In this document: positions 18,186-26,878 of the stretch, one piece after another
Position numbering within the stretch: the stretch's first letter is position 1
Layout of the letters: each line of letters begins with the position of its first letter
From: Weissella halotolerans DSM 20190
GTDB taxonomy: Bacteria; Bacillota; Bacilli; Lactobacillales; Lactobacillaceae
Direction of reading: 5' to 3'
Assembly: GCF_000420365.1 (NCBI RefSeq)
Contig: NZ_ATUU01000001.1
Span: 434,001 to 498,000, forward strand
Length of the DNA stretch: 64,000 nucleotides
Program-made: the position numbers and the translations under genes
Notes under the pieces: model-generated
What the model saw: the letters and a program-made list of their open reading frames with translations, nothing else
What the model was told of the DNA's origin: nothing
Databases searched by the model: none

Positions 18186-18231
18186 AAAAAAGGGACTTAG
18201 GACTAGCATGTTGCTAGTCCTAAGTCCCTTT
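18186..18231 (-). terminator. Terminator of purB
   Basis: 20-bp perfect stem (AAAGGGACTTAGGACTAGCA and its complement) with a 3-nt loop and a T-run on the minus strand, starting two bases after the purB stop. Confidence 0.93.
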
Positions 18232-18233
18232 AA

Positions 18234-19550
18234 TTATGCCTGTGAGCTAGATTCATCTAATAACCCAACCCGCTTAAAAATATCATCCACATGCTTCAAA
18301 TGCCACTGATAGTCAAAAGCATCTGCAATTTCGGTTTCGGTCAATGTATTGGTAATCGTAGGATCAGCCTCGACTAAGTCCCGGAACTGCAAGTGTTCAT
18401 CCCAGGCACGGGCAGTTAATGTTTGTACAGTATCATAAGCCTGCTCGCGTGATAGGCCATGATTAACCAATTGCAACAGTAAGCGTTGTGAATAAATCAA
18501 CCCATAGGTCCGACCCATATTAGTCTTCATCGTTGCTGGAAAGACTTGCAAATGTTCTAAAATACCAGTCAAGCGATGAAGCATATAGTCTAATAGTCCG
18601 GTCGCACCAGGCAAAATAATTCGTTCAGCACTCGAATGTGAAATGTCACGCTCATGCCATAACGCTACATCTTCCATCGCAGTTACGGCATACCCACGTA
18701 ACACTCGTGATAAGCCCACAATATTTTCTGACCCGATTGGATTGCGCTTATGTGGCATTGCTGAGGAACCCTTTTGACCACCAGCAAAGCCCTCCTCAAC
18801 CTCATGGATTTCTGAGCGCTGCAGGCCCCGAATCTCAGTGGCTAATTCCTCTAAGGTCGTCCCAATAATCGCAATGGCACTCACATAATCTGCATGTAAA
18901 TCACGCTGTAAAACCTGGGATCCGATTGGTTGCGGTGTTAGGCCTAATTCTTCCATGGCAACTGCTTCCACTTGCGGTGGAATATTAGCAAAGGTTCCAA
19001 CAGCCCCAGATAATTTACCGGTTGCCATTTCTTTACTAACCCGGTCAAAGCGTTCAATATCACGCTTAGCTGCTTGATAAAAACGAGCCATTACCAGACC
19101 AAAGGTAGTCGGTTCTGCATGGACACCATGTGTACGTCCCATCATGACTGTATCTTTATACTGCCGCGCCAGCTTAGCCAAGGCATCACGATAAGCAATT
19201 AAATCCGCTTTAATAATGGCATTGGCTTGGCCGAGTCTTAATGCCTGGGCTGTATCAACCACGTCTGTTGATGTTAACCCATAATGAATCCACTTACGTT
19301 CGGCCCCCAGCGATTCTGACACGTTCCGAGTAAACGCGACGACATCATGCCGCGTGACTTTTTCCAAGTCTGCAATTCGTTGACTATCAAAACGTGCATG
19401 CTCTCGAATCGCCTTTAAATCTTCAGCTGGTACAAGCCCTTCTGCCTCCCAACCAGCGGTAACGGCAATTTCAACCGCTAACCAGGTTTGATACTGATTA
19501 TCCAAGGACCATACTTGCTTCATCTCCGGGCGCGTATAACGATCAATCAT
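18234..19550 (-). CDS. purB: Adenylosuccinate lyase
   Basis: 438 aa. Acts twice in purine metabolism: SAICAR to AICAR in de novo synthesis, and adenylosuccinate to AMP. The fumarase/aspartase-superfamily signature SSAMPHKRNPIGSENI is present, as are TSTDVVDTAQALRL and MMGRTHGVHAEPTTFG. It stands apart from the pur operon with its own promoter and terminator. AMP formation from IMP keeps it useful even if de novo synthesis is lost. Confidence 0.96.
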   Translation of the reverse strand: MIDRYTRPEMKQVWSLDNQYQTWLAVEIAVTAGWEAEGLVPAEDLKAIREHARFDSQRIADLEKVTRHDVVAFTRNVSESLGAERKWIHYGLTSTDVVDTAQALRLGQANAIIKADLIAYRDALAKLARQYKDTVMMGRTHGVHAEPTTFGLVMARFYQAAKRDIERFDRVSKEMATGKLSGAVGTFANIPPQVEAVAMEELGLTPQPIGSQVLQRDLHADYVSAIAIIGTTLEELATEIRGLQRSEIHEVEEGFAGGQKGSSAMPHKRNPIGSENIVGLSRVLRGYAVTAMEDVALWHERDISHSSAERIILPGATGLLDYMLHRLTGILEHLQVFPATMKTNMGRTYGLIYSQRLLLQLVNHGLSREQAYDTVQTLTARAWDEHLQFRDLVEADPTITNTLTETEIADAFDYQWHLKHVDDIFKRVGLLDESSSQA

Positions 19551-19570
19551 TTCTTGTCCCCTTATCCATA

Positions 19571-19597
19571 AAATGCGAACATTGTTTTTTTATAATA
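19571..19597 (-). promoter_or_regulatory. purB promoter region with candidate PurBox
   Basis: A TATTAT -10 (minus, 19592-19597) precedes purB. Plus-strand AAATGCGAACATT (19571-19583) matches the PurR box AWWWCCGAACWWT at 12 of 13 positions. It lies downstream of the -10, so repression would fit better than activation. Confidence 0.5.
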
Positions 19598-19665
19598 CTC
19601 TTTATTCTAGAACATTTCCCTTTAAAAGGCTAGTCTTAGTCCCAACACGCCCTTTAAAAACGAAC

Positions 19666-19698
19666 AAAAACCACCTTTCTTAAGGAAAGATGGTTTTT
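19666..19698 (-). terminator. Terminator of prsA
   Basis: AAAAACCATCTTTCC pairs with GGAAAGGTGGTTTTT-type sequence; T-run on the minus strand just after the prsA stop. Confidence 0.88.
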
Positions 19699-19705
19699 AT
19701 AGTCA

Positions 19706-20650
19706 TTATTTTTCATCAGCTTTGGTAGCCTTTTGATGGGCCTTGACCGCCTCTGCCTTTTTCTTAGCAGCTGCTTGGGTATAAGTTGCCAGAGCATTCT
19801 TTAACTCTGGATCCTTAATTTGAACGTTGGCCTTACCTAGTTCTTCTCCCACAATCGCGTTAACAACATCTTGATTATTCATATCCTTTTCTAGTAAGGA
19901 TTCCTTCAAGGTGCTCTTTAACTTATCAAAGCTTGGCTTCTTTTCTTGTGAATCTTGCTTAATGATGTAATAACCATTACTATTTTCAGACTTAACCGGC
20001 TCTTTGGTATATTCACCCGGCTTTAGGGCAAAGGCTGCCTTTTTAACACTATCTTCTACAGTTGTAGACGTTGAATCAAAGGCTTCTAACTGTCCCTTCT
20101 TGTCCTTACTTGTGCCGTCTTTTGACTCACTCTTAACTAAGTCCGTAAACTTATCGCCATCATCTAACTTCTTAATGACGTCCTTAGCTTTGTCTTCATC
20201 ATCAACCAAAATGACTGATACTTGAGTTTTGGGTTGATAATCTTGGTAAGCTTGTTTTAGCTGCTTATTGGAAATTTTCACATTTGCACGGACTGCCTGG
20301 CGTTCTAATAATTGAAGCTTAATTGAATTCCGGAACATTTCAGGTGTCATACCGCTTTGTGTTAATTGCTGTTCAAAAGCATCCCCAAGTTGCTTCTTGG
20401 TTGCTTGATATTGTTGGTCAATCTCTTGCTTTGAGACGTCACCACCATAGTTTTTATCAAGCACCTTCATAACGACCATATTGGCCAAGGTTTGCTGGCC
20501 CACCTGGGTTTTCTTTAATTCATTATAGTAGGTCGTTTCCTTGACGTTGCCATCATCGGTGGTTGCAATAGCCCGAGGACCTGCTCCCCAAACGGCCAAG
20601 CCAACCCCAATTCCAAGTACTGCAAAAATTGCAATTGCTTTCTTCCACAT
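19706..20650 (-). CDS. prsA: PrsA-like foldase (extracellular peptidyl-prolyl isomerase)
   Basis: 314 aa. Helps exported proteins fold outside the membrane. An N-terminal hydrophobic segment (residues 4-23) is followed by a SurA-like helical region and a parvulin domain at about 140-235 (TQVSVILVDDEDKAKDVIKK, then GYYIIKQ). The C-terminus is rich in Lys and Ala. PrsA proteins are usually lipoproteins, but there is no cysteine after the hydrophobic segment, so the protein is either anchored by an uncleaved signal or cleaved by signal peptidase I. Confidence 0.88.
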   Translation of the reverse strand: MWKKAIAIFAVLGIGVGLAVWGAGPRAIATTDDGNVKETTYYNELKKTQVGQQTLANMVVMKVLDKNYGGDVSKQEIDQQYQATKKQLGDAFEQQLTQSGMTPEMFRNSIKLQLLERQAVRANVKISNKQLKQAYQDYQPKTQVSVILVDDEDKAKDVIKKLDDGDKFTDLVKSESKDGTSKDKKGQLEAFDSTSTTVEDSVKKAAFALKPGEYTKEPVKSENSNGYYIIKQDSQEKKPSFDKLKSTLKESLLEKDMNNQDVVNAIVGEELGKANVQIKDPELKNALATYTQAAAKKKAEAVKAHQKATKADEK

Positions 20651-20743
20651 TATGTCATCAGCCTCTTTCTTATCTTTAATTTTAGTCCTTACACATACCT
20701 TTTAGTTTAGCATATTCAAGCCAAAAACTCATTACTCGCCTGA

Positions 20744-23209
20744 TCAATCATCAAGGATTAATTGAGCCCCAATCGCAAAGCGGCCGTTATCAAAGGAACC
20801 GTGAATATGCATATGTTCAATAAATTCATCATCGACATACTTGAGCGTGCCCCGATGATGTAACCACTGCCATTGCTTTAGGCCCAGTAAATGTGCTTGA
20901 TCCTGCTGAGTTTCTTGACCAACCATGTAGCGAATTGCCATGCGCATCCACGCATAGCCACTCACTTTCTCCAGGAGAGCTACCTGCACAAAGGGCATTG
21001 GTCTTAGTTGAACATCTAGATCCGTTCCCACCAACTGACCAGGACTTAACTGACTTTGATAAAGTCCCGGTTGTCGAAAATCTCCCTCTGGCAAATTAAG
21101 ACTGACTTCTGTTATCTTCTTCGGTTGACTGACAGTAACCTGCTCATTTGACTGCTCGCTTATTGCCACTGGATACAAGGCTTGTCCATCACAGAAGTAA
21201 TTAATTAAAGAAGTTGCCCCATCTGCTGCCATAGTAGATGGCAAATATTTTTCATGTGGAATCACTTGCACGTTCAAACCGACAGCCCTTAGACTTTGGA
21301 TAAGCTTAATTCGATTACCAGGCACAAAAACCTGACTAGGTTGCTCAATTTCTACCACATTCATCACATCTGAAATTTCGATTGGTTCAAAATAGCGCTT
21401 ATCCCCTAATTGTGGGACAAATAAGAGGTCATGGGGATTATTATTCACCAACACCGTTTGCCAGCCTAATGCCTTTAATTCGTCTGCCACTGTTGCTTCA
21501 ACATAAGAAGCCGCTGCTCCATCGCCCAATCGAAATGCTCCACTACCAATAATCAACGCCGTGTGATCGCCTAAGCGTTCACTCTCATTTTCATCTTCAA
21601 AAGTTGAATAAAATTGAGCAACAGCTTCTGGAAACTCACCTGCCGAAGGTTCAAATGCTTTATAAGTAGGCAATACATTATTATCCCAACGGTAACGGCG
21701 AACACTATCGTAAACTGTATTCCATAGGCGCGCGACTAAGCCGTCAGACAGCCCATAATATTTTGCTGCCTTAAGCGTTTCAATATCCCAAGGATGCTCA
21801 CGAACTGACTGTTCCAACGTCATAATTTGTTCTATTTTATAAAAATAAAAGGGATCAATCTTAGTTAATTCAGCCAATTCATCAACTGTATAGCCCCGCC
21901 GAATCGCTTCCATAAGCACAAAAATACGATTGTCACGGGGATGAATTAATTGTTCAATCAATTCACTGTCAGTGAGTGCATTCATGACGGTCGGCGAAAA
22001 ACTAACATTATTAAAATGAGCTGCTCGAATCGCTTTTTCAAGGGCTTCTTCAACACTACGCCCCACTCCAATGGTCGCACCAACTGATTTTTGGACTGTA
22101 TCCAACCGATTAGCCGTTAGAATGTCCGCCTTTTCAAGTTCACGAAAGGCAAAAACCGGAAAGCGAATCGCAATATGATCCATTGTCGGTTCCAAAAGTG
22201 CTGTATGATTTGCATAAATTCCCGGTAAGGTCACTTTATCCAATCTTTCCCCTAACATCACCCCGGTCATAACTGGTACTAGAGGATAGCCTGTTGCGGC
22301 TGTGATCAAGGCTGCTTTTCGGTCGTAATAGGGTACAATCCGCGTAATGACATAACTTTCATCCTCGGGTCGAACAGCAAACCGAACCTCTAACAAGCCC
22401 TCAACCTTAAACCCTCGTGCTACCTTAAAGGCCGCCGTCCGCAAGGTTTCCGTTATCGGATCCGATAGCGTTTGAATGGGTGTAATGGCGATTGAATCTG
22501 CTGAATGGACACCAACTGGATCTAAATCTTCCACCCCGCCAATCATTAATGTCGTATCGCGACAATCACGCATCACCACTAAGGCAATTTCACGATATCC
22601 ACGAATACTTTTATCGACATTGACTTGGTGCGTTAAGGATTGGCGCAGAGCATCCTGGGCAATTTGATCTAAATCGTCAGCATCATCAGCCTGCAAACGC
22701 ACAGCTGGACCCGGCGTAGCAATCGGCCGTAAAACAACTGGAAAGTCCAGTTCCCTAGCCGCATCAAAAACCTCACCGGCATTGGTTGCTAGCCGAGTTT
22801 GCACTGCTGGTAAGTTTAGCTGTTCTAATCGTTCCTGCAAGTACTTTGTATTTTGGGCCGCCTGCATAGCTGGATAAGAGGTTCCAAATAGTTTAGGGGC
22901 CTGATCCCCTAGGCTTTGAACCACATTTGCTGTTAAATTAATAGCAGTCATACTGCCCACGGTCGGTACAATAGCAGTAATATTGTAACTTTCTAACGTT
23001 GCCAGTACATTGTCCAAGGTTAAATCAGCTGTAATGACGTCGATATCTGGACGACTAGCCGTAAAACTATAGGGATTATTGTCAATCAAGAAAACATCAT
23101 AATGACGGTCTAGCAAAGCCGAAGCCATTTGATAGGCCGCTACATCACCTTCTGTTTCACGACCAAACCCATTTGGCCCACTCCCAATAATGAGCACACG
23201 CTCTTTCAT
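20744..23209 (-). CDS. CarB-like protein, probably catalytically dead carbamoyl-phosphate synthase large subunit
   Basis: 821 aa, against about 1060 for real CarB. Order of parts: a CarB pre-ATP-grasp (1-115), the first ATP-grasp (115-400), the oligomerisation region (about 400-545, with IDPFYFYKIEQIM), a second pre-ATP-grasp domain (548-655), then about 165 residues with no recognisable ATP-grasp or allosteric domain. In the first site the glycine loop is replaced by IATPGPAVRL (163-172). The ligand Gln is Arg276. The EMNPR metal motif reads RIVPY (290-294). Carbamoyl-phosphate synthesis looks impossible. The frame is nonetheless intact and overlaps carA by 4 nt. A structural or regulatory role is inference. 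Confidence 0.85.
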   Translation of the reverse strand: MKERVLIIGSGPNGFGRETEGDVAAYQMASALLDRHYDVFLIDNNPYSFTASRPDIDVITADLTLDNVLATLESYNITAIVPTVGSMTAINLTANVVQSLGDQAPKLFGTSYPAMQAAQNTKYLQERLEQLNLPAVQTRLATNAGEVFDAARELDFPVVLRPIATPGPAVRLQADDADDLDQIAQDALRQSLTHQVNVDKSIRGYREIALVVMRDCRDTTLMIGGVEDLDPVGVHSADSIAITPIQTLSDPITETLRTAAFKVARGFKVEGLLEVRFAVRPEDESYVITRIVPYYDRKAALITAATGYPLVPVMTGVMLGERLDKVTLPGIYANHTALLEPTMDHIAIRFPVFAFRELEKADILTANRLDTVQKSVGATIGVGRSVEEALEKAIRAAHFNNVSFSPTVMNALTDSELIEQLIHPRDNRIFVLMEAIRRGYTVDELAELTKIDPFYFYKIEQIMTLEQSVREHPWDIETLKAAKYYGLSDGLVARLWNTVYDSVRRYRWDNNVLPTYKAFEPSAGEFPEAVAQFYSTFEDENESERLGDHTALIIGSGAFRLGDGAAASYVEATVADELKALGWQTVLVNNNPHDLLFVPQLGDKRYFEPIEISDVMNVVEIEQPSQVFVPGNRIKLIQSLRAVGLNVQVIPHEKYLPSTMAADGATSLINYFCDGQALYPVAISEQSNEQVTVSQPKKITEVSLNLPEGDFRQPGLYQSQLSPGQLVGTDLDVQLRPMPFVQVALLEKVSGYAWMRMAIRYMVGQETQQDQAHLLGLKQWQWLHHRGTLKYVDDEFIEHMHIHGSFDNGRFAIGAQLILDD

Positions 23210-24291
23210 GACAGATCTCCTTTCCGTCGATCTTCGACTAATTCCATAAAGTCTTCAAACGGCTGACTAGCTTCAATGGGACCCGGTGATGCATCAGGGA
23301 AAAATTGCACGCTAAAAGCTGGATAATCACGGTGACGAATACCCTGAATCGCCCCATCGGTTAAATCAACATAGGTCACAATCATATTTTTATCTTTTAA
23401 ACTTGTTGCATCAATCTGGTAGCCCTGCGCTTGCGTAGCATAAAGGATTTGATTAGTAATTTGCTCACGAATCGGGTGATTCATACCATGGTGCTCAGTT
23501 TGCATTGGTACTAATTGAATACCGTTTGCTAAGGCAAATAATTCATGTCCTAAGCCAATACCAAATAATGGCACCTGCGTTTGAAAGTGTTTAATGAGTT
23601 CCAAAATATCGGCTGGTACATCATTCGGATTCCCTGGGCCCGAAGATAAAATAATTCCATCTGGATCTAAATTAGCTAACTCATCAATGGAGGTACTAAA
23701 TGGCAGTACGGTTACATTCGCATCATAGTCATTAAGTTTTCGCAAGATACCGTTTTTTAACCCAAAATCAAGCACCACCACATTAGCACCACGGCCGGGA
23801 TTCACATAGGCGCGGGGGGTTGAAGTCTGTTGAATTTGTTGATTTGAAAGAACGAGGGCCTGTAATTGGTCAAAGGCATGCTCATCAGGAACATCAACAA
23901 TGGACGCTTTTTGAGTGCCTGTTTCCCGCAAGTGCCGCGTCAGTGCTCGTGTATCTATTTGTGCAATTCCCGGTACATTGTATCGTTTTAGAAATTCATG
24001 TAAGCTCATTGACTTTAAACGATTAGTTGAAACCTCAGCCAACGAACGGACAACAACCCCTTTCACCATCGGACCAATTGCTTCATCTGCCCGGTGATTA
24101 ATGCCAGCTACCCCAATTGTTGGCATAGTAAAGACCACAATTTGGTTATGATAAATGGGATTCGTCATAATCTCTTGATAACCAGTCATTGCAGTATGAA
24201 AAAAGATTTCACCAAAGGTTGTTGCTGGGGCGCCAAAGGCCTCACCTGGATAGATGGACCCATCTTGTAATATTAAATATCGCCGTGTCAT
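23206..24291 (-). CDS. CarA-like protein, probably dead carbamoyl-phosphate synthase small subunit
   Basis: 361 aa, normal length. The N-terminal CarA domain is well kept (EAFGAPATTFGEIFFHTAMT, IDTRALTRHLRETGTQ). The C-terminal class I glutamine amidotransferase domain has lost its whole triad. The nucleophile motif GICLGHQ reads GIGLGHE (Gly246). HPEASPGP reads FPDASPGP (Phe331, Asp333). Glutamine hydrolysis is therefore not expected. The fold around the site (SSGPGNPNDV, HHGMNHP) is preserved, so this is not random decay. Follows pyrR and precedes the equally degenerate carB-like gene. Confidence 0.88.
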   Translation of the reverse strand: MTRRYLILQDGSIYPGEAFGAPATTFGEIFFHTAMTGYQEIMTNPIYHNQIVVFTMPTIGVAGINHRADEAIGPMVKGVVVRSLAEVSTNRLKSMSLHEFLKRYNVPGIAQIDTRALTRHLRETGTQKASIVDVPDEHAFDQLQALVLSNQQIQQTSTPRAYVNPGRGANVVVLDFGLKNGILRKLNDYDANVTVLPFSTSIDELANLDPDGIILSSGPGNPNDVPADILELIKHFQTQVPLFGIGLGHELFALANGIQLVPMQTEHHGMNHPIREQITNQILYATQAQGYQIDATSLKDKNMIVTYVDLTDGAIQGIRHRDYPAFSVQFFPDASPGPIEASQPFEDFMELVEDRRKGDLS

Positions 24292-24347
24292 ACCCTACCT
24301 CGTCCTGCCGATTACTAAGTGCTCGGTATGTTATTTTACTTACTGAA

Positions 24348-24975
<628 letters not shown>

Positions 24976-24992
24976 GACTTAAGAAGACCCTC

Positions 24993-25934
24993 TTAGTTTA
25001 TCATGTTTTCACCAGACTCGTTAGTCTTCTCCGCATACGGAGTCAACTGAGCCAACATCGTTTTAAACCCCGCAGGCAAAGGGGCAGAAAAACGCAAATC
25101 CTCACCGGTTGTCGGCTGGGTCAAGCCCAGTGTAGCTGCATGTAAGTACTGCCCCTGGCCCGGTAGAGTCTTTTTTGGTCCATATAAGGGATCACCAGCT
25201 ACGGGATGCTTAATATAGGCCATATGAGCTCTAATTTGGTGGGTCCGCCCAGTCTCTAAGGTTACCCTGAGTAATGTATAACCGACAAAACGTTTTACAA
25301 CTTCAAAGTGAGTTACAGCTGGCCGACCTTCAGCAACGACCGCCTGCTTTTTACGATCCATGGGTGATCGGCCAAGTGGAGCATCAATTGTTCCACGTTC
25401 CTCACTAAATTCACCGTGAACCAGGGCATAATATTGTCGTAAATTTTTCTTCGCCTTGAGTTGGGCACTCAGTACCTCATGTGCATGATCATTCTTGGCG
25501 ACCATCAACAGACCAGATGTATCTTTATCGATACGATGCACAATACCTGGTCGAATAATACCATTAATTGACGACAATTTTGTATGATACAATAAGGCAT
25601 TTACTAGTGTCCCATCAGGGTGCCCAGCTGCCGGATGAACTACCATGCCCTGCGGTTTGTTAACTACAATCACATCATCATCTTCATATACAATCTCGAT
25701 TGGTAAATTTTGTGGTCTAGCTGCCAAAGGTTCTGCTTTTGGTTCTACCAATGTTATGCGGTCGGCTGCCTTAACACTATACTTTGGCTTTTTTTTCTGC
25801 CCATTAACCAGTACATGACCATCTGTAATCCACTTGGTCAATTGGGCCCGACTAAATTCTGGAAAGGCCGTTCGTAAAACTTTATCCAAGCGCCCCTGCT
25901 CTGTTGTAATGACAACCTCTTTACTATCCATCAT
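24993..25934 (-). CDS. rluD: RluA/RluD-family 23S rRNA pseudouridine synthase
   Basis: 313 aa. N-terminal S4 RNA-binding domain (RLDKVLRTAFPEFSRAQLTKWITDGHVLVNG) and catalytic domain with the active aspartate in RIDKDTSGLLMVAKN; GRTHQIRAHMAYIKHPVAGDPLYG closes the signature. The product modifies uridines of 23S rRNA; the exact site is inferred by family. It overlaps the ebsA-like stop. Confidence 0.93.
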   Translation of the reverse strand: MMDSKEVVITTEQGRLDKVLRTAFPEFSRAQLTKWITDGHVLVNGQKKKPKYSVKAADRITLVEPKAEPLAARPQNLPIEIVYEDDDVIVVNKPQGMVVHPAAGHPDGTLVNALLYHTKLSSINGIIRPGIVHRIDKDTSGLLMVAKNDHAHEVLSAQLKAKKNLRQYYALVHGEFSEERGTIDAPLGRSPMDRKKQAVVAEGRPAVTHFEVVKRFVGYTLLRVTLETGRTHQIRAHMAYIKHPVAGDPLYGPKKTLPGQGQYLHAATLGLTQPTTGEDLRFSAPLPAGFKTMLAQLTPYAEKTNESGENMIN

Positions 25935-26326
25935 GCCTCCTGCTCAACTGTCATTGTCTCCCGCTCAACGGCCTTAATAAAGGCATCTGCCAACTTGGGT
26001 GACAGCCAATAATTGTAATTTTCACCGTCAACCGTAAACAAGACCTGATGTCGGTTGACCTGTAAGTGACGTATATCAGCTAAGTCCAAACGCTCAGTAT
26101 GCAGTCCAAAAAGTTGATACAAGCGCAACTGCTCCTTAGTGAGACTGGCCTTGCGCCGAACAAATAGCCACACGACGAGTATGATAAACACAAGGTAACT
26201 AACAATCGTATAAGGAGTCACCTTAGTTGCTTCTAGCCACATAATAGTGCCAAACATGGGCAACATCAGCAGCCAGGTCCAAGTAACCCGACCAATTAAC
26301 CCAGCGGGTTGATAATATCCATTCAT
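25931..26326 (-). CDS. EbsA-like small membrane protein
   Basis: 131 aa. Two membrane spans at about residues 13-29 and 38-56, then a cytoplasmic PH-like domain (ERLDLADIRHLQVNRHQVLFTV). It resembles lactobacillar EbsA proteins, named after the enterococcal surface locus; the function is not established. Neighbouring RNase HI on the opposite strand is a frequent companion in this family's neighbourhood. The extended -10 TGGTATACT lies at 26360-26365. Confidence 0.7.
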   Translation of the reverse strand: MNGYYQPAGLIGRVTWTWLLMLPMFGTIMWLEATKVTPYTIVSYLVFIILVVWLFVRRKASLTKEQLRLYQLFGLHTERLDLADIRHLQVNRHQVLFTVDGENYNYWLSPKLADAFIKAVERETMTVEQEA

Positions 26327-26359
26327 AACCTATCCTCATTTTATTTGCTTATTCAGGTT

Positions 26360-26365
26360 AGTATA
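26360..26365 (-). promoter_or_regulatory. Extended -10 for ebsA-like gene and rluD
   Basis: Minus strand TGGTATACT, about 35 nt before the ATG, back to back with the RNase HI promoter. Confidence 0.5.
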
Positions 26366-26400
26366 CCACGTCTTCTATTTAAGGACCCTTAAAGCCATTT

Positions 26401-26430
26401 TTGGCTGTATACGGCCTCCTGCTCTATAAT
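26401..26430 (+). promoter_or_regulatory. RNase HI promoter
   Basis: TTGGCT at 26401-26406 and TATAAT at 26425-26430, spacer 18 nt. Confidence 0.6.
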
Positions 26431-26476
26431 AGGACATAAGATTAATTGATATTCTACTCAGTTCAAAGGAGATCAC

Positions 26477-26878
26477 ATGCTTACTACCATTCATAGCGAC
26501 GCAGCCAGTAAGGGTAATCCTGGGCCCAGCACGGCTGGTGTCACGATTGTTCGGGCTGGTCACCAATACCAGTACCAACACGCCCTGGGTAATCTTAGTA
26601 ATCATGAAGCTGAATTTGCAGCTGCTCAATTTGCCTTTGAGCAAGCTGATCGTCTCTGTCAGCCAGATGACACCATCATGTTTTATAGTGACGCCAATCT
26701 TGTCATTGCAAGCTTAGAAAAGCGCTATGCTAAACATTTCCCTAAGCAATTAACTTCATTATTAGCCCATATCGACCGCTATCAGCTAGTGATTGTTCAC
26801 TGGATTCCAGAAAAAGAAAACAAAGGTGCCCACCACCTAGCTCAGCAAGCGCTTCATCGCTTATTAGCTTCTTCTTGA
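26477..26878 (+). CDS. RNase HI family protein
   Basis: 133 aa. Cleaves RNA in RNA:DNA hybrids if active. The acidic catalytic residues appear as Asp8 (HSDAASKGNPGPS), Glu44 or Glu46 (NHEAEFAA) and Asp72 (FYSDANLVI). At the fourth position, where the family has NxxAD, this protein reads NKGAHH, placing His119 at the aspartate. E. coli RNase HI with that Asp changed to His is known to stay active, so function is plausible. GGAG precedes the start. Its last 15 bases overlap the 3' end of the nhaC-like gene on the other strand. Confidence 0.88.
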   Translation: MLTTIHSDAASKGNPGPSTAGVTIVRAGHQYQYQHALGNLSNHEAEFAAAQFAFEQADRLCQPDDTIMFYSDANLVIASLEKRYAKHFPKQLTSLLAHIDRYQLVIVHWIPEKENKGAHHLAQQALHRLLASS

